The position numbers were made by a program, and so were the translations under genes. DNA of 64,000 nt from Pseudoponticoccus marisrubri (GTDB lineage Bacteria > Pseudomonadota > Alphaproteobacteria > Rhodobacterales > Rhodobacteraceae), in contig NZ_LPXO01000006.1 in assembly GCF_001482405.1 (NCBI RefSeq), forward strand, positions 1 through 64,000, read 5' to 3'. This document shows, in pieces, positions 62,480 through 64,000 of this stretch. The first letter of the stretch is position 1; each line of letters starts with the position of its first letter. The notes below the pieces were generated by a model that was not told the origin of the DNA, searched no databases, and was given only the letters and a program-made list of their open reading frames with translations.

Positions 62480-63478
62480 TCACCCCATGGCGTGACGCCA
62501 GGACGCGGAATAGGCCCCGGTCACGTGGTGCTCCAGCTGCCGCTCGATATCGCCCAGCAGGCTCGAGGCGCCGAAGCGGAACAGGTCCGGGCGCAGCCAG
62601 CGGTCGCCCAGCTCCTCCTTGACCAGCGCCAGGTAGGTCACCGCGTCCTTGGCCTTGGAGATGCCGCCCGCCGGCTTGTAGCCCACATGGATGCCGGTAC
62701 GCTCGTGGTAGTCGCGGATCGCGCGCAGCATCACCAGGCTGACGGGCAGCGTGGCGTTGACGCTTTCCTTGCCGGTCGAGGTCTTGATGAAATCCGCCCC
62801 CGCCATCATGCAGACCAGCGAGGCGCGTGCCACGTTCTGCAGCGTGCCCAGCTCGCCCGTGGCAAGGATCGCCTTCACATGCGCCTCGCCGCAGGCGGCG
62901 CGGAAGGCGCGCATCTCGTCGTAAAGCCCCTGCCAGTCGCCGGTCAGCACCTTGCGGCGCGAGATCACGATGTCGATCTCGGCGGCGCCCGCCTGCACGC
63001 TCTCGCCGATCTCGGCCAGGCGCAGGTGGAAGGGCGACAGCCCGGCCGGGAACCCGGTCGAGACCGCCGCCACGGGGATTCCGGTGCCCTGCAGCGCCGC
63101 GACCGCCGGGGCGATCATGTCATGGTAGACGCAGACCGCGCCGACGGTCAGCCCGGGCAGGCCGATCGCGTCCAGCAGGTCGGCGCGCACCGGCTGGCGG
63201 GCCTTGGCGCAAAGCCGCGCGACCCGGCCCGGCGTGTCGTCGCCGGCCAGCGTGGTCAGGTCGATGCACGAGATGGCGCGCGCCAGCCAGGCCGCCTGGT
63301 GCGCCTTCTTCACGCTGCGCCGCCCGGGCAGCGTCGCGGCCCGGCGTTCGATGGCCGAGCGGTTGGCCCGGGCCGCGCGGACCCAGCCCATGTCGAGCTC
63401 CATGCCCGGATTGCGCGGCAGCTCGGTCTGCGGCACCGGCTGCAACCCGGTGGAGCCCTGGGACGTGGTGAGGGTCAA
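62480..63478 (-). CDS. deoC: deoxyribose-phosphate aldolase
   Basis: 332 residues, TIM barrel. The Schiff-base lysine is in HVKAILATGEL or the conserved later VGYKPAGGI; the family signatures AGADFIKTSTGKESVNATLPV and EIDIVISRRKVLTGDW are clear. It splits deoxyribose 5-phosphate into acetaldehyde and glyceraldehyde 3-phosphate. The start is TTG at 63478, strongly supported by AGGAGGAG 6 bases upstream. An acetaldehyde-using partner could be the neighbouring ALDH16, by position only. Confidence 0.95.
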   Translation of the reverse strand: MTLTTSQGSTGLQPVPQTELPRNPGMELDMGWVRAARANRSAIERRAATLPGRRSVKKAHQAAWLARAISCIDLTTLAGDDTPGRVARLCAKARQPVRADLLDAIGLPGLTVGAVCVYHDMIAPAVAALQGTGIPVAAVSTGFPAGLSPFHLRLAEIGESVQAGAAEIDIVISRRKVLTGDWQGLYDEMRAFRAACGEAHVKAILATGELGTLQNVARASLVCMMAGADFIKTSTGKESVNATLPVSLVMLRAIRDYHERTGIHVGYKPAGGISKAKDAVTYLALVKEELGDRWLRPDLFRFGASSLLGDIERQLEHHVTGAYSASWRHAMG

Positions 63479-63677
63479 GGCAGTCTCCTCCTGACGCCGG
63501 AATTGCGGCGAGCCTGCCCTGCACGCGCCCCGAGTGCAAGACGGACGTCCCGGCAGCCCCTGCCCGGGTCGCCCTGAACCGGCCGCAGCGGCTGCCCGGA
63601 AAAGCGGCAGGGCGCGTGACATCGGGGCGCCCCGGGCTGTCTTTATTGCGATCAAGTCGCAACTGCATTGACTTCAT

Positions 63678-63702
63678 GCGAATGACTCTCATATTCATCT
63701 GC
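63678..63702 (+). promoter_or_regulatory. Fur-family-like box upstream of a metal-uptake gene
   Basis: An imperfect dyad reading GCGAATGA-CTCTC-ATATTCATC, resembling Fur/Mur/Zur sites, with an outer dyad GCATTG (63665-63670) / CAATGC (63702-63707). The gene behind it encodes a Zn/Mn binding protein. Which regulator binds is not shown by sequence. Confidence 0.45.
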
Positions 63703-63736
63703 AATGCACCGACGACCGTAACCAATGCGAGCCGAC

Positions 63737-64000
63737 ATGATGCTGACCCGACGACAGACCCTGGCCACCCTGGCCGCCCTGCCCCTGACCGGCACTCGTG
63801 CCCTGGCCGACACGCGGCTCGACCTCGTGGCCACGACCGGCATGGTGGCCGATGCCGCCCGCCGCGTGGGCGGTGACGCGGTCGAGGTGCAGGCGCTGAT
63901 GGGCCCCGGGGTCGATCCGCACAGCTATCGCCAGACCCGCTCGGACATCGTGGCCATGACCCGCGCCGACATGGTGCTGTGGAACGGCCATTACCTCGAG
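63737..64000 (+). CDS. Zn/Mn ABC transporter substrate-binding protein (partial)
   Basis: The first 88 codons of a metal-binding lipoprotein-like or secreted protein; the right edge of the window cuts it off. The N-terminus is a Tat-like or Sec signal (MMLTRRQTLATLAALPLTGTRALAD). The start of the cluster A-I fold is visible: LDLVATTGMVADAARRVGGD...LMGPGVDPHSYRQTRSDI, with the first metal-ligand His in DPHSY. The family covers ZnuA, SitA and MntA; metal cannot be told from this part. Confidence 0.85.
   Translation, partial: MMLTRRQTLATLAALPLTGTRALADTRLDLVATTGMVADAARRVGGDAVEVQALMGPGVDPHSYRQTRSDIVAMTRADMVLWNGHYLE

Overview
The window reads as ordinary chromosome of a high-GC marine alphaproteobacterium of the family Rhodobacteraceae (roseobacter group). 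The evidence is the high GC content with third-position G/C bias, the rpsA-ihfB-lapA-trpF order, roseobacter-type protein sequences throughout (a two-module ALDH16, RTX proteins, hemP, sfsA), and alphaproteobacterial promoter motifs. Almost every base is coding. I recognised no rRNA, tRNA, CRISPR array, transposase or prophage. Sixty-four protein genes are annotated, one of them running off the right edge, plus one short candidate leader ORF.

Layout. 0.1-3.3 kb: periplasmic methionine-sulfoxide reductase msrPQ and an FMN-binding glutamate-synthase-like protein. 3.4-8.1 kb: secreted DUF302 and fasciclin proteins, then two tandem RTX calcium-binding proteins preceded by TTAACCAT motifs that look like CtrA half-sites. 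8.4-12.6 kb: an RND efflux adaptor and pump. 12.7-17.4 kb: clpB with a heat-shock-type promoter, then small unknown genes and pyrF. 17.4-20.1 kb: an acyl-CoA ligase and a 2-hydroxyacid dehydrogenase. 20.1-23.7 kb: hemP with an iron-box-like palindrome, and a three-gene catabolic operon (diaminopropionate ammonia-lyase family, M24 peptidase family, Asp/Glu racemase family). 23.7-28.6 kb: a MaoC-type hydratase, an SOS-associated peptidase, a methyltransferase, DUF1992, a GST and queG. 28.8-30.2 kb: an msrB-unknown-msrA operon. 30.3-37.0 kb: a methyltransferase, a GNAT enzyme, a FadH-like flavoenzyme, a DJ-1/PfpI protein, DUF4399, a LysR regulator and a secreted lysozyme-like protein.

37.0-41.0 kb is the most unusual part. 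Two 98-bp elements, each made of four consecutive 20-24 bp palindromes mostly centred on TTCGAA, lie in inverted orientation around sfsA, a CinA-like gene, a GNAT gene and an AhpD-like gene. The arm sequences differ between copies, but most changes are paired so that the dyads survive. The second copy reads in frame into the N-terminus of an OmpA-family ORF.

41.0-47.0 kb: DUF1801, a 5'-nucleotidase, DUF952-pyrD-arsC-like, then trpF, lapA, ihfB and a small secreted protein. 47.2-48.9 kb: rpsA. 49.3-57.7 kb: a small acidic protein, mtgA, a VOC protein, and glutamate synthase with a GFA-family gene between gltD and gltB. 57.9-62.4 kb: uppP, rlmH-rsfS, and a two-module ALDH16-type dehydrogenase with a small membrane protein. 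62.5-64.0 kb: deoC (TTG start) and the start of a Zn/Mn ABC-transporter binding protein behind a Fur-family-like box.

The genes do not form one pathway. Recurrent themes are methionine-sulfoxide repair at two loci (periplasmic MsrPQ, cytoplasmic MsrAB), metal and iron homeostasis, nitrogen assimilation, pyrimidine synthesis and the cell envelope. Functions are assigned from recognisable motifs in the translations; no database search was run.
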